Below are positions 18,230 to 26,869 of a DNA stretch of 64,000 nt, one piece after another. Below the pieces are notes generated by a model, which saw only the letters and a program-made list of their open reading frames with translations, did not search any database and was not told the DNA's origin. The first letter of the stretch is position 1, and each line of letters opens with the position of its first letter. The translations under genes and the position numbers were made by a program. This DNA comes from an uncultured Lachnospiraceae bacterium (lineage in GTDB: Bacteria > Bacillota > Clostridia > Lachnospirales > Lachnospiraceae), in the NCBI GenBank assembly GCA_902789555.1, contig CADAOF010000009.1, positions 1 through 64,000 on the forward strand, in the 5' to 3' direction.

Positions 18230-18727
18230 ATGAAACTCATCAACGGTTGGTACAAGATAACCACCTTTTTAAAACTGAAGGAATACGATCTTCTTTTCGG
18301 AAAGAAATTTCGTCACGGAAGGATATCTTTCCGAAAAAGGTTTACCGTTCTGGTGGAAAAGGGCGGTGAGCTGCGCATTGGGAATGGGTGCTTCTTTAAT
18401 AATGATTGCTCCATAACATGCATGGGAAGGGTATCCGTAGGAGAAAATTCCATATTTGGAGAAGGTGTTAAGATCTATGATCATAACTATCATATCAATA
18501 ATGCTGGTCGATTAATCAAAAATTCCGGACACACGCTTGGAGAAGTTATTATTGGTAACAATTGTTGGATAGGCTCTAATGTTGTCATTCTAAAAGGCGC
18601 GAACATAGGAAACAACTGCGTCATAGGTGCAGGATGTGTCGTGAGCGGTACGGTCCATGATGACACACTCGTGATGCTTGATTCTGTCAACTTAAAAGCA
18701 GTTCCTTTGGAACGAAAAAGCAAATGA
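18230..18727 (+). CDS. Hexapeptide-repeat acetyltransferase
   Basis: A 165-residue left-handed beta-helix acyltransferase with hexapeptide repeats over most of its length (RIGNGCFFNNDCSITCMGRV, IGNNCWIGSNVVILKGANIG, NNCVIGAGCVVSG) and the catalytic-type YDHNYHI. It lacks the extra C-terminal segment seen in the protein at 282. Its stop overlaps the next start (ATGA at 18724-18727), so it is coupled to the polymerase gene. It likely O-acetylates a repeat-unit sugar. Confidence 0.87.
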   Translation: MKLINGWYKITTFLKLKEYDLLFGKKFRHGRISFRKRFTVLVEKGGELRIGNGCFFNNDCSITCMGRVSVGENSIFGEGVKIYDHNYHINNAGRLIKNSGHTLGEVIIGNNCWIGSNVVILKGANIGNNCVIGAGCVVSGTVHDDTLVMLDSVNLKAVPLERKSK

Positions 18728-19911
18728 GATCTTTCACTCTGAAAAATAGCATAACGATTCCTACGGAAGCGAATAAGCTGACACTGGTGATGCTTGCCTT
18801 AAACAGCATATTCGTATTTTTTAATCCCGATATGTTCATGGGCATAGCGGATTATTTCTGTTTCCTTGTACTGTTTATTATTTTTTCGGTGCTTACAAAA
18901 AAGACCTTTGCTCTTACGCATGAAATCAGGTACCTGATCGTCCTTCTGTTCTATATGTTCATAGCTCTTGCGGTAGCGGGACTTCAGGGCTTTTTTTCTT
19001 CGGGATATTTCCTGTCATATCTTATTTATCTTCTTGTATTCATACTGGCGCTGAACCAACATTATTTGAAGGAAGATATCGATTTTCTGCTCGATATGTA
19101 TATTCTTTCCGCAGTAATAATCGCAGTTTTGATAATCGTACAAAGATATGACTATTACGGCAGCGGCAGCGAGCGACACACCATTAAGATCCTCAGTCAC
19201 GACGCTTTTGATCCAAACTTCCTTGCGGCTTATCTTGTCGTTCCCGCAGTCCTGGTATTCTCGAGAATGCTTCGAAATTTTAAGGCCGGGAGACTGATTG
19301 CCTTGTTGCTTATTGTTGCCGGAACTCTTTATACGTCGTCGCGCGGCGCGGCAGTATCCATGGCCCTGGGAATGGCCATAGTGGTCTTTGGGTTCTGCAA
19401 AGGCAGAAAGAAAGCCCGCAGGATCCTGACCATAGTGCTGATTTTGGGTTCAGGCATATTACTGGCGAAAGAATTCATTCCGGGCAATGCCCTGATCCGT
19501 TTGCTTAACTTCAAGGCATACACCACGGACGGAAGCAACTCGAAACGCTTTTTGGACTGGCAGTACGGACTTCAGGCCTATATTAGGAGGCCGTTATTTG
19601 GATATGGTTTGATGGGCGAACTTACGATTATCAAAGGTGCATTGAATGTAGAGTATATTTCTCACAATACGTTCATTGCCTTTTTACTGCAGTTTGGTGC
19701 AGTTGGCTTCCTGCTTATTTTAGCGGGACTGGCAGATTTGCTCTGGAGAATAAGACGCAATGCCACACTTGTGGCTTGCCTGCTGTCCGCATTGGCGGTA
19801 TCATTCTTTGTGAGCGCGGAAGTAACATTGTTCTTCTGGATGCCGATAATATATGTCACTGTTATTTCAGCATATGAGAAGCAGAACGGCTGTATGTTTG
19901 ATTTTGGTTAA
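18724..19911 (+). CDS. O-antigen ligase/polymerase-like membrane protein (Wzy)
   Basis: A 395-residue membrane protein with about 10-11 hydrophobic helices and one large loop (roughly 265-315) containing RFLDWQYGLQAYIRRPLFGY and YISHNTFIAFLLQFG, the pattern of the Wzy_C / O-antigen ligase family. The conserved arginine and histidine of that loop are present. In a locus with a flippase and a Wzz-like protein, polymerisation of repeat units outside the membrane is the likely role. It overlaps the preceding acetyltransferase gene by 4 bases. Confidence 0.82.
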   Translation: MRSFTLKNSITIPTEANKLTLVMLALNSIFVFFNPDMFMGIADYFCFLVLFIIFSVLTKKTFALTHEIRYLIVLLFYMFIALAVAGLQGFFSSGYFLSYLIYLLVFILALNQHYLKEDIDFLLDMYILSAVIIAVLIIVQRYDYYGSGSERHTIKILSHDAFDPNFLAAYLVVPAVLVFSRMLRNFKAGRLIALLLIVAGTLYTSSRGAAVSMALGMAIVVFGFCKGRKKARRILTIVLILGSGILLAKEFIPGNALIRLLNFKAYTTDGSNSKRFLDWQYGLQAYIRRPLFGYGLMGELTIIKGALNVEYISHNTFIAFLLQFGAVGFLLILAGLADLLWRIRRNATLVACLLSALAVSFFVSAEVTLFFWMPIIYVTVISAYEKQNGCMFDFG

Positions 19912-19938
19912 GGAAGTCTAAAAAAGACGGTAACGGAG

Positions 19939-20913
19939 ATGCAGAAAGACCTGATTAGTGTAATAGTACCTGTATACAATGTCGAGGCGTATGTTGAGCG
20001 GTGCGTTAAGTCCATCCTTGGTCAGACATACCCTCAGATTGAAGTTGTCCTGGTTGACGACGGTTCAAAGGATTCCTCCGGCCGGATCTGTGACGAACTG
20101 GCCAGGGCAGACAGCAGAATCAAGGTCATCCATCAGGAAAACCAAGGGCTCGGACCAGCAAGGAATACCGGGTTGGATAACGCTTCCGGTGAATTCGTCA
20201 CATTTGTAGACAGCGACGACTGGGTCGAGCCCGATTCGTACAGGACCATGCTTGAGAGTCTGGTGGAACACAACTGTGATATAGCAACCTGCGGACGAAG
20301 CGTGGTCAGTGATACCAGATTGATCAAGAACTTTTTCTGCCTGCCAGAAGGCATCAGAATAGAAAAGCCTGAATCAATAAAAAGGTTCCTTCTGCAACAG
20401 GATTTGAACATGTCCGCTTGCGATAAGTTATACAGAGCATTCTTGTTCAAGGACGTAAGATTTCCCGGTGACCATCTTGTTTCTGAGGATATCGTGCCTA
20501 TCTATACTGTGCTTAAAAAGGCCTCAGGTGTCTATCTTACGGGAAAGCCGTTTTACAATTACTATTACCGCGAGGGATCGTTGTCAAAATCGGCGTTCAA
20601 CCGCAAGCTTTTCGGCGCATATATATATTCAAAGTGTGCGTGTGACGACGTAAGGAAAGAATTCCCGGAACTTAAAAAAGCTGCCGAATATTTTGAAATG
20701 GATATAAAGATAACCATATATCGCAACATGAGAGGCAGCAGATATACAGGAGAGGAGGCTGAACAAATATATTCCGAACTGAAGAGGGACTGTCCGGCTG
20801 CCATGAAAAACAGATATCTTTCTTATAAACAGAAAATTTATCTCCTTCTGGCGATTCTTAAGATGGACAGAATTCCAAATGCGATTTACGGAAAATATAA
20901 GCAACGGAAATAG
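19939..20913 (+). CDS. Glycosyltransferase family 2
   Basis: A 324-residue GT2 enzyme opening with LISVIVPVYNVEAYVERCVK, then VVLVDDGSKDSSG, GPARNTGLDNASGEF, and the DxD motif FVDSDDWVEPDS at about residues 92-103. A KLYRAFLF ... HLVSEDI motif follows. It is a typical cytoplasmic enzyme adding a sugar to the lipid-linked repeat unit. The C-terminal 100 residues are helical and basic. Only 5 bases separate it from the flippase gene. Confidence 0.9.
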   Translation: MQKDLISVIVPVYNVEAYVERCVKSILGQTYPQIEVVLVDDGSKDSSGRICDELARADSRIKVIHQENQGLGPARNTGLDNASGEFVTFVDSDDWVEPDSYRTMLESLVEHNCDIATCGRSVVSDTRLIKNFFCLPEGIRIEKPESIKRFLLQQDLNMSACDKLYRAFLFKDVRFPGDHLVSEDIVPIYTVLKKASGVYLTGKPFYNYYYREGSLSKSAFNRKLFGAYIYSKCACDDVRKEFPELKKAAEYFEMDIKITIYRNMRGSRYTGEEAEQIYSELKRDCPAAMKNRYLSYKQKIYLLLAILKMDRIPNAIYGKYKQRK

Positions 20914-20918
20914 GTTTT

Positions 20919-22331
20919 ATGGACAGCAGATTTAAATATCTGATAAAGAACACGAGTGTTCTGACTATAGGAAGTTTTTCTTCCAAGATTCTGGTATTCC
21001 TCTTAGTTCCACTTTATACAAGTATCCTGAGCACAGAGGAATACGGACAGTATGATCTCATTGCGACAACGATACAGATGCTGATGCCTGTACTGGCAGT
21101 AAGCATGTATGAAGGAGCGATGCGTTTTATAATGGACAAGAGTAAACCGAATGGACAGGTGGTTTCCATAGGATTTCGGTTTGCGATGATTGGCATAGTT
21201 ATATTCACAGCACTGGTTCTGCTGAACAAGTTTTTTCGTTTTTGGGATTTTGCGGCAGACTTCTGGTTGTATATCATTTTTTATTTTACATTCAGCCTTT
21301 TGAATCAGTATGCAAACCAACTGGCGAGAGGATTTGAACAGGTCAGGACCATAGCAATATCTGGAGTCATCAGCACAGTAATCGTTGTCGGATGCAATAT
21401 CCTGTTTCTACTGGTGTTAAAGCTGGGACTTAAAGGATTCTTTCTGGCTTACATCCTCAGTTATATAGTTACCGGTCTGTATGTTTTCAATAAACTCAAG
21501 ATAACAAAGTATTTCGAAAAAGTTACGGATACGGGGCTGCAGAGGGAGATGCTTTCGTACTCCGCACCTCTGATCCTTAATACCATAGGCTGGTGGGCAA
21601 ACAATTCTCTGGATAAATACGTCGTCACATGGCTGTGCGGAGTAGCGGTTAACGGAGTGTTCTCAGTATCTTATAAGATCCCGAGCATTCTGAATGTCCT
21701 GCAAGGTATTTTTATCCAGGCGTGGCAGATTTCTGCGATTAGAGAAACCGATTCGAAAGATTCCGCAGCCTTCTACGGAGGCATACTGGATGCGGTCAAT
21801 ATTTTGATGAGCTTTTGCTGCATGGTCTTAATCGCGCTGACCATACCTATTGCAAAACTGCTGTTTGCAAAGGAATTCTTTTATGCATGGCAGTATGCAC
21901 CGTTTCTTCTTTTAAGCAGCGTCATCAACGCTGCAGGAGGTATATTGGGACCGGTTTTAAGCGCAAGAAGGGATTCCAAATCGATGGGGCTTGCAGCACT
22001 GTACGGAGCTCTTTCAAATCTGATTCTGAATGTGTTGCTTGTATATCTTATAGGGGTTCAAGGCGCTGCTATAGCCACGGCAATTTCCAGTTTTGTGATT
22101 TTCCAGTTCAGACTGAAAGCGGTCGGAAAAGAAGGGATAACAATCAATTACGTGAAAGTCGTAGCACCGTGGGTTATGATGGCGGTGCAGAGCATGTTGA
22201 TGATTTATACGAAGATGTACTATCTTCAGGCGATAACGATACTTCTTTACTGCATCATCATCCGAAAGGATTTGAAAGAACTGATGCTGAAGGTTAAGAT
22301 ATTTGTATTCTCCGGGAAGAAAAAGGTGTAA
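20919..22331 (+). CDS. Wzx-type polysaccharide flippase
   Basis: A 470-residue polytopic membrane protein (about 12-14 helices) of the MATE-like polysaccharide exporter group: KNTSVLTIGSFSSKILVFLL at the N-terminus, LILNTIGWWANNSLDKYVVT mid-protein, and a basic C-terminus. It would flip the undecaprenyl-linked repeat unit of the second locus. The gene is clearly AT-richer than the lysine genes downstream, as are its two neighbours, which suggests acquisition by transfer. The following LicD gene starts 2 bases after this stop. Confidence 0.9.
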   Translation: MDSRFKYLIKNTSVLTIGSFSSKILVFLLVPLYTSILSTEEYGQYDLIATTIQMLMPVLAVSMYEGAMRFIMDKSKPNGQVVSIGFRFAMIGIVIFTALVLLNKFFRFWDFAADFWLYIIFYFTFSLLNQYANQLARGFEQVRTIAISGVISTVIVVGCNILFLLVLKLGLKGFFLAYILSYIVTGLYVFNKLKITKYFEKVTDTGLQREMLSYSAPLILNTIGWWANNSLDKYVVTWLCGVAVNGVFSVSYKIPSILNVLQGIFIQAWQISAIRETDSKDSAAFYGGILDAVNILMSFCCMVLIALTIPIAKLLFAKEFFYAWQYAPFLLLSSVINAAGGILGPVLSARRDSKSMGLAALYGALSNLILNVLLVYLIGVQGAAIATAISSFVIFQFRLKAVGKEGITINYVKVVAPWVMMAVQSMLMIYTKMYYLQAITILLYCIIIRKDLKELMLKVKIFVFSGKKKV

Positions 22332-22332
22332 A

Positions 22333-23037
22333 ATGATGACATCAATAAAAAACAAACTAAAGCAAAACAAATTAATCGTTGCTATTTATATGAAACTGTA
22401 CGGGCATAAAAAGGAAGTCCGAAGGGTGCAGATTGCAAAAGATACATTGCGGAATGAAGGCTTTGATTATCTTGTGATGGTAGAGGACGCTCTTACAAAT
22501 GCAGGTGCGAGATACTTTGTCAACTTCGGAAGTCTGCTCGGACTTCTTCGCTCAGGAGAGTTCATTTCTTGGGATTTTGATATCGATTACGGAATCTATA
22601 TTGACGACAGTTTTTCCTGGGAAGATCTCAGAAAGGCCATGAATGGAATAGGAATGACTTTGGCAAGGCAGTTCTCTTTTGACGGCTTGGTTACGGAGCA
22701 GACATACAAGACTGAAAAACTCACCATCGATTTCTTTGCGCATTCAGAGGACGAAAACAATTCTTACGAATATGTATACTTTAAGAAAAAAGAATACAAA
22801 TACGATTCACTTGACGATGCGCATGTCTGCAGACTTAAAATGTATAAGTTCCCGGGCATTACGAAGCGTAAGATTACAAACAGAGACATAGATATTTCGG
22901 TCCCTGTCGATGCTGAAAAATATTTGGCGAGTATCTACAGGGAGGACTGGATGATTCCGAATCCAAACTGGATATCTGCGGAAGGCCCCGCATGGAACGA
23001 ACTTGATAATGTAATAGGACACGGTGAGTTTTTCTAA
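22333..23037 (+). CDS. LicD-family transferase, divergent
   Basis: A 234-residue protein related to LicD/fukutin transferases, which move phosphocholine or a similar phospho-group from a CDP carrier to a sugar. The core FGSLLGLLRSGEFISWDFDID (about residues 65-85) matches the nucleotidyltransferase-fold motif, but the middle of the acidic run is Phe (WDFDID for WDDDID). The ATG at 22333 sits directly after the flippase stop; an in-frame start 30 bases upstream would overlap the flippase. The N-terminal 50 residues are basic and helical. Acceptor and donor are unknown. Confidence 0.7.
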   Translation: MMTSIKNKLKQNKLIVAIYMKLYGHKKEVRRVQIAKDTLRNEGFDYLVMVEDALTNAGARYFVNFGSLLGLLRSGEFISWDFDIDYGIYIDDSFSWEDLRKAMNGIGMTLARQFSFDGLVTEQTYKTEKLTIDFFAHSEDENNSYEYVYFKKKEYKYDSLDDAHVCRLKMYKFPGITKRKITNRDIDISVPVDAEKYLASIYREDWMIPNPNWISAEGPAWNELDNVIGHGEFF

Positions 23038-23062
23038 TTATTCAATAGAACAGGAACGAACG

Positions 23063-23878
23063 ATGAATTCAGATCAGGTAAAAACCGAGGTGTTAAAGAT
23101 ACTGGTGGCATTCGATAACTTTTGCACCAAACACGATATTAAGTATATCATCGGATACGGAACCATGCTCGGAGCAATACGGCACAAGGGTTTTATACCC
23201 TGGGACGATGATATCGACGTAGTATTAACAACAAAAGAATACTATAAGTTTAGGAAGATTGCCAGGGAATTGAGGTTTTTGGATGACGAAAAAAGATACC
23301 GTGTGATGATCCCTGGGGATGATGATTTTTGCTATTCCTTTATGAAGATAGTAGATACCCATACCAGAGTCAAAGAAAAGAACATCGACAGCAGGTATAA
23401 CATAGGGCTGTTCGTTGATGTGTTCCGGGTGGATTATTGGCCTGAGTCTAAGTTGGTTGAATTCTTTGCCTTGAAAAAATCACGGCTCATTTTGAAAATA
23501 AATGAAATACTTATCCGCGGGAATTTAGAGCCGAATAGCAAGCTTGCCTCTTTAGACAAGGCATTAAAGCCTGTGGACCTTGTCCTGAAACTCTTAGGGA
23601 TCAGATCCAAGGATCTGTGTCTCAAACTTGAAAAGACCGGCTCAAAGCGCAGAAAAAGCCGTTATATGGGGAACATGATGTCTGGGTACGGACGAAGTTC
23701 TGAAAGGCTTTCTGCGGAAATATTTGACAACTATATCCTTGCGGAGTTTGAAGGTCTTAGATTTCCTGTGCCGAAAAACTATGACGGATATTTGAAGTCG
23801 ATCTACGGTGACTATATGAAGCTTCCTGATGTCTCTAAGCGCATTGGTCATGAGTATGATGTTGAGAAGATAAACTGA
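23063..23878 (+). CDS. LicD-family phosphotransferase
   Basis: A 271-residue LicD protein with the canonical motif YGTMLGAIRHKGFIPWDDDI at residues 32-51. Family members transfer phosphocholine (or ribitol-phosphate-like groups in fukutin) from CDP-activated donors to glycans. The ATG at 23063 was preferred over one 39 bases upstream that lies inside the preceding gene; AGGAACG stands before it. Its donor is probably made by one of the three nucleotidyltransferases downstream. A pair of different LicD genes suggests two decorated positions or two donors. Confidence 0.88.
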   Translation: MNSDQVKTEVLKILVAFDNFCTKHDIKYIIGYGTMLGAIRHKGFIPWDDDIDVVLTTKEYYKFRKIARELRFLDDEKRYRVMIPGDDDFCYSFMKIVDTHTRVKEKNIDSRYNIGLFVDVFRVDYWPESKLVEFFALKKSRLILKINEILIRGNLEPNSKLASLDKALKPVDLVLKLLGIRSKDLCLKLEKTGSKRRKSRYMGNMMSGYGRSSERLSAEIFDNYILAEFEGLRFPVPKNYDGYLKSIYGDYMKLPDVSKRIGHEYDVEKIN

Positions 23879-23934
23879 AGCAGCAATTGATTGTTTTTCC
23901 AGAACAATCTATTTCATCACAAAGGAGAACGAAA

Positions 23935-25743
23935 ATGCAGGCCATTATACTTGCAGCCGGAATGGGCAAACGCTTAAAAGAATTGACCCAGAATAATACA
24001 AAGTGCATGATCAAAGTCAACGGAGTGACCCTGATTGACAGAATGCTTCACCAAATCGAAAGGCTTCACCTTTCGAGAATCGTTATCGTTGTCGGATATG
24101 AAGGCCAGAAATTGATCGATTATATCGGTACGTTAGGCATTGAGACGCCGATCGTTTTTATCGATAACCCGATTTATGATAAGACGAACAATATCTATTC
24201 CCTGGCGCTCGCCAAAGATTGGCTGCTTCAAGAGGATACGCTGTTGTTTGAATCGGACCTTATCTTTGAGGACTCGGTTCTGGACGCGCTGGTTTCCGAC
24301 CCACGGGACACTCTGGCATTGGTCGATAAATATGAATCATGGATGGATGGAACCTGCGTTAAGCTCGGTGATGATGACAGTATCGAGGCGTTTATCCCCG
24401 GAAAGAAGTTTAAGTTTGCCGAGATCAAGGACTACTACAAAACTGTCAATCTTTACAAATTCAGCAAACATTTCAGTGAAACGCATTATGTGCCCTTTTT
24501 AGATGCTTATCAGGCAGCTTTGGGGGAAAACGAATACTACGAACAGGTACTTCGCGTAATCACCATGCTTGATGAGCCGGTCATCAAAGGAAAACGCCTT
24601 AACGGGCAAAAATGGTATGAGATCGATGATATTCAGGATCTGGATATCGCAGAATCCATTTTCACGCCTGATGAGGATGAACGGGTGCGTCTTCTGCAGG
24701 GACGCTACGGCGGTTACTGGCGTTATCCGAAACTGCTGGATTTCTGCTATCTGGTCAATCCTTATTTCCCGCCGGAGAAGATGAAGGACGAACTGAGAGC
24801 GAATTTTGATACGCTTCTTACGGAGTATCCTTCGGGGATGCGCGTCAACAGTCTCCTGGCTGCAAAGAATTTCTCCGTCCATCAGGAGAACATTCTGGTC
24901 GGCAACGGCGCCGCGGAACTGATCAAGAGCTTAATGCATTATTTGTCCGGGAAAGTCGGCTTCATTCGTCCTACGTTTGATGAGTACCCGAACCGCTATG
25001 ACAGAGAGCATTCAGTGGATTTCATCCCCGATAATCGGGATTACAGTTATACGGCGGGGGACTTGATGACTTACTTCGGTGAACATCCGGTAGACACACT
25101 GATCCTGGTCAATCCTGATAATCCCAGCGGGAATTATATCCCCAAAGCCGATCTTCTTCGCCTGATAGATTGGACAAAGGACGTCGGGATGAAATTGGTC
25201 GTTGACGAGTCGTTTGTAGACTTTGCTGATGAAGCGGACAGTTCAATCATTGACCAGAGCATTCTTGCCGCAAATACGCACCTGTATGTGATGAAGAGCA
25301 TTTCAAAATCTTATGGCGTACCGGGGCTGCGGCTTGGCGTCCTTGCTTCCGGTGATGCGGAAACCATTGCAAAAATGAAGAAAGATGTGGCTATCTGGAA
25401 CATTAATTCATTCGGCGAGTTCTATATGCAAATCGCAGAAAAGTATAAGAAAGACTATGCCGCGGCTTTGGTTAAACTCAGAACAGAGCGCGCAAGGTTC
25501 CAGCAGGAACTTGCCGGAATCAAAGGCGTAAGGGTGATTCCGTCTCAGGCCAATTATGTGATGGTTGAGCTGGAAGAGGGGATCAGCCCCAAAGAACTGC
25601 TTAAGCGGCTTCTGGTCAGGCATAATCTGTTGATCAAAGAACTGACGACGAAGACGAACGGAAGAAATTATCTGAGGCTTGCGGTGCGGGATATGGCAGA
25701 TAATAATACCTTGGTTGCCGCGATGAAAGAGGAACTGGAATAA
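23935..25743 (+). CDS. Nucleotidyltransferase-aminotransferase fusion (LicC-like + fold-type I PLP enzyme)
   Basis: A 602-residue two-domain enzyme. Residues 1-235 form a sugar/choline-phosphate nucleotidyltransferase: LAAGMGKRLKELTQNNTKCM with the catalytic Lys, NPIYDKTNNIYSLALAKDWL, and FESDLIF as metal site. Residues about 250-602 form a class I/II PLP enzyme resembling HisC and CobD: VGNGAAELIKSLM, VNPDNPSGNY, VVDESFVDFAD, and SISKSYGVPGLRLG with the Schiff-base Lys at 458. One chain could therefore make an amino-phosphate (by transamination or by CobD-like decarboxylation) and activate it with CTP. AAAGGAGAAC precedes the ATG at 23935. The AEP-transaminase fusion PntC is an analogue, but that PLP domain is a different class. 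Confidence 0.85.
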   Translation: MQAIILAAGMGKRLKELTQNNTKCMIKVNGVTLIDRMLHQIERLHLSRIVIVVGYEGQKLIDYIGTLGIETPIVFIDNPIYDKTNNIYSLALAKDWLLQEDTLLFESDLIFEDSVLDALVSDPRDTLALVDKYESWMDGTCVKLGDDDSIEAFIPGKKFKFAEIKDYYKTVNLYKFSKHFSETHYVPFLDAYQAALGENEYYEQVLRVITMLDEPVIKGKRLNGQKWYEIDDIQDLDIAESIFTPDEDERVRLLQGRYGGYWRYPKLLDFCYLVNPYFPPEKMKDELRANFDTLLTEYPSGMRVNSLLAAKNFSVHQENILVGNGAAELIKSLMHYLSGKVGFIRPTFDEYPNRYDREHSVDFIPDNRDYSYTAGDLMTYFGEHPVDTLILVNPDNPSGNYIPKADLLRLIDWTKDVGMKLVVDESFVDFADEADSSIIDQSILAANTHLYVMKSISKSYGVPGLRLGVLASGDAETIAKMKKDVAIWNINSFGEFYMQIAEKYKKDYAAALVKLRTERARFQQELAGIKGVRVIPSQANYVMVELEEGISPKELLKRLLVRHNLLIKELTTKTNGRNYLRLAVRDMADNNTLVAAMKEELE

Positions 25744-25769
25744 GATTTACTGAAGACAGAGGAAAGCGT

Positions 25770-26849
25770 ATGAAGATCACGATTGTCGGAGGGGGGAATA
25801 TCGGGACTCAGTTTGCCGTGCATTGTGCGGAAAAAGGCCATGAGGTCACCGTCTATACGTCAACCCCCGAACTATATGATGGATATCTGAATATTGTCGA
25901 TGAAAACGGTGTGACGACACATGAGGGGAAAATCAAACAAGCGACCGCAGATCCGGAAACAGCGTTCAGAACGGCAGATTTCATTATGGTCACCGTACCG
26001 GCAACAATGATGTTGAAAACCGCCGATACGATCTATGAACACACTGACGCGTTACCGCTCATCGGTGTTGTTCCCGGAAATGGTGGAAGTGAATGTGCTT
26101 TTAGGCAGTGTATCGAAAGAGGAAACATATTTTTCGGTATCGAGCGTGTGCCAGCAATCGCCAGACTGGTGGAGAAGGGCAAAACAGTGCGATCGACCGG
26201 TTATCGGGAAGAACTCCATGTAGCAGCGATGCCGAAGAAAAATGCAGGAAACTGCGCAGCGCTGATAGAAGAGATCTTCGGCATCAGAACGACGGTTATC
26301 CCGACTTTTCTGAATCTGACTATGACTCCGTCCAATCCCATCCTACATACAACCAGACTGAAATCGCTCTTTTGTGACTGGCACGAAGGTGTGATATATG
26401 ACTCGGTCCCGTTGTTCTATGAGGAATGGGATGATGCATCTTCGGAACTGCTTATAGCCTGTGATCAGGAGGTGCAGGAAATTTGCGGAGCTTTGCCGGA
26501 ATTTGACCTTCGGTTTGTAAAGTCTCTTCGTGTCCATTATAACAGTCCAACAGTTGAAGCGATGACAAAGAAGATTTCTTCAATTGCGGCGTTTAAGGGG
26601 CTTACTACGCCTACCGTAAAAGTGGACGGAGGCTTTATTCCAGACCTGCATTCCCGCTATTTTACAGCAGATTTCTCATATGGTCTGACGATTATCAAAC
26701 AGGTGGCAGTATTTGCGGGGGTTAAGACGCCAAATATTGATGCGACATTAAGCTGGTATAAAAACATAGCAGTGGAAACGGATGAATTCAGATTTTCTGA
26801 TTACGGAATAATTAACAAAACCAGTTTCGAAAAATTCTATCTGATGTAA
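25770..26849 (+). CDS. Opine/octopine dehydrogenase-family oxidoreductase
   Basis: A 359-residue enzyme of the octopine/nopaline dehydrogenase family: Rossmann fingerprint IVGGGNIGTQFAVHCAEKG (residues 4-22), then SNPILHTTRLKSL with the catalytic-type His, and the C-terminal RYFTADFSYGL block, which is closer to classical opine dehydrogenases than the protein at 6409. Expected chemistry is NAD(P)H-dependent joining of an amino acid and an oxo acid, or reduction of a related keto acid. It lies 26 bases after the LicC-aminotransferase fusion and 20 bases before a second nucleotidyltransferase, so it probably works on the same decoration. Confidence 0.8.
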   Translation: MKITIVGGGNIGTQFAVHCAEKGHEVTVYTSTPELYDGYLNIVDENGVTTHEGKIKQATADPETAFRTADFIMVTVPATMMLKTADTIYEHTDALPLIGVVPGNGGSECAFRQCIERGNIFFGIERVPAIARLVEKGKTVRSTGYREELHVAAMPKKNAGNCAALIEEIFGIRTTVIPTFLNLTMTPSNPILHTTRLKSLFCDWHEGVIYDSVPLFYEEWDDASSELLIACDQEVQEICGALPEFDLRFVKSLRVHYNSPTVEAMTKKISSIAAFKGLTTPTVKVDGGFIPDLHSRYFTADFSYGLTIIKQVAVFAGVKTPNIDATLSWYKNIAVETDEFRFSDYGIINKTSFEKFYLM

Positions 26850-26869
26850 TATGCGTCGCGGGGGACAAT

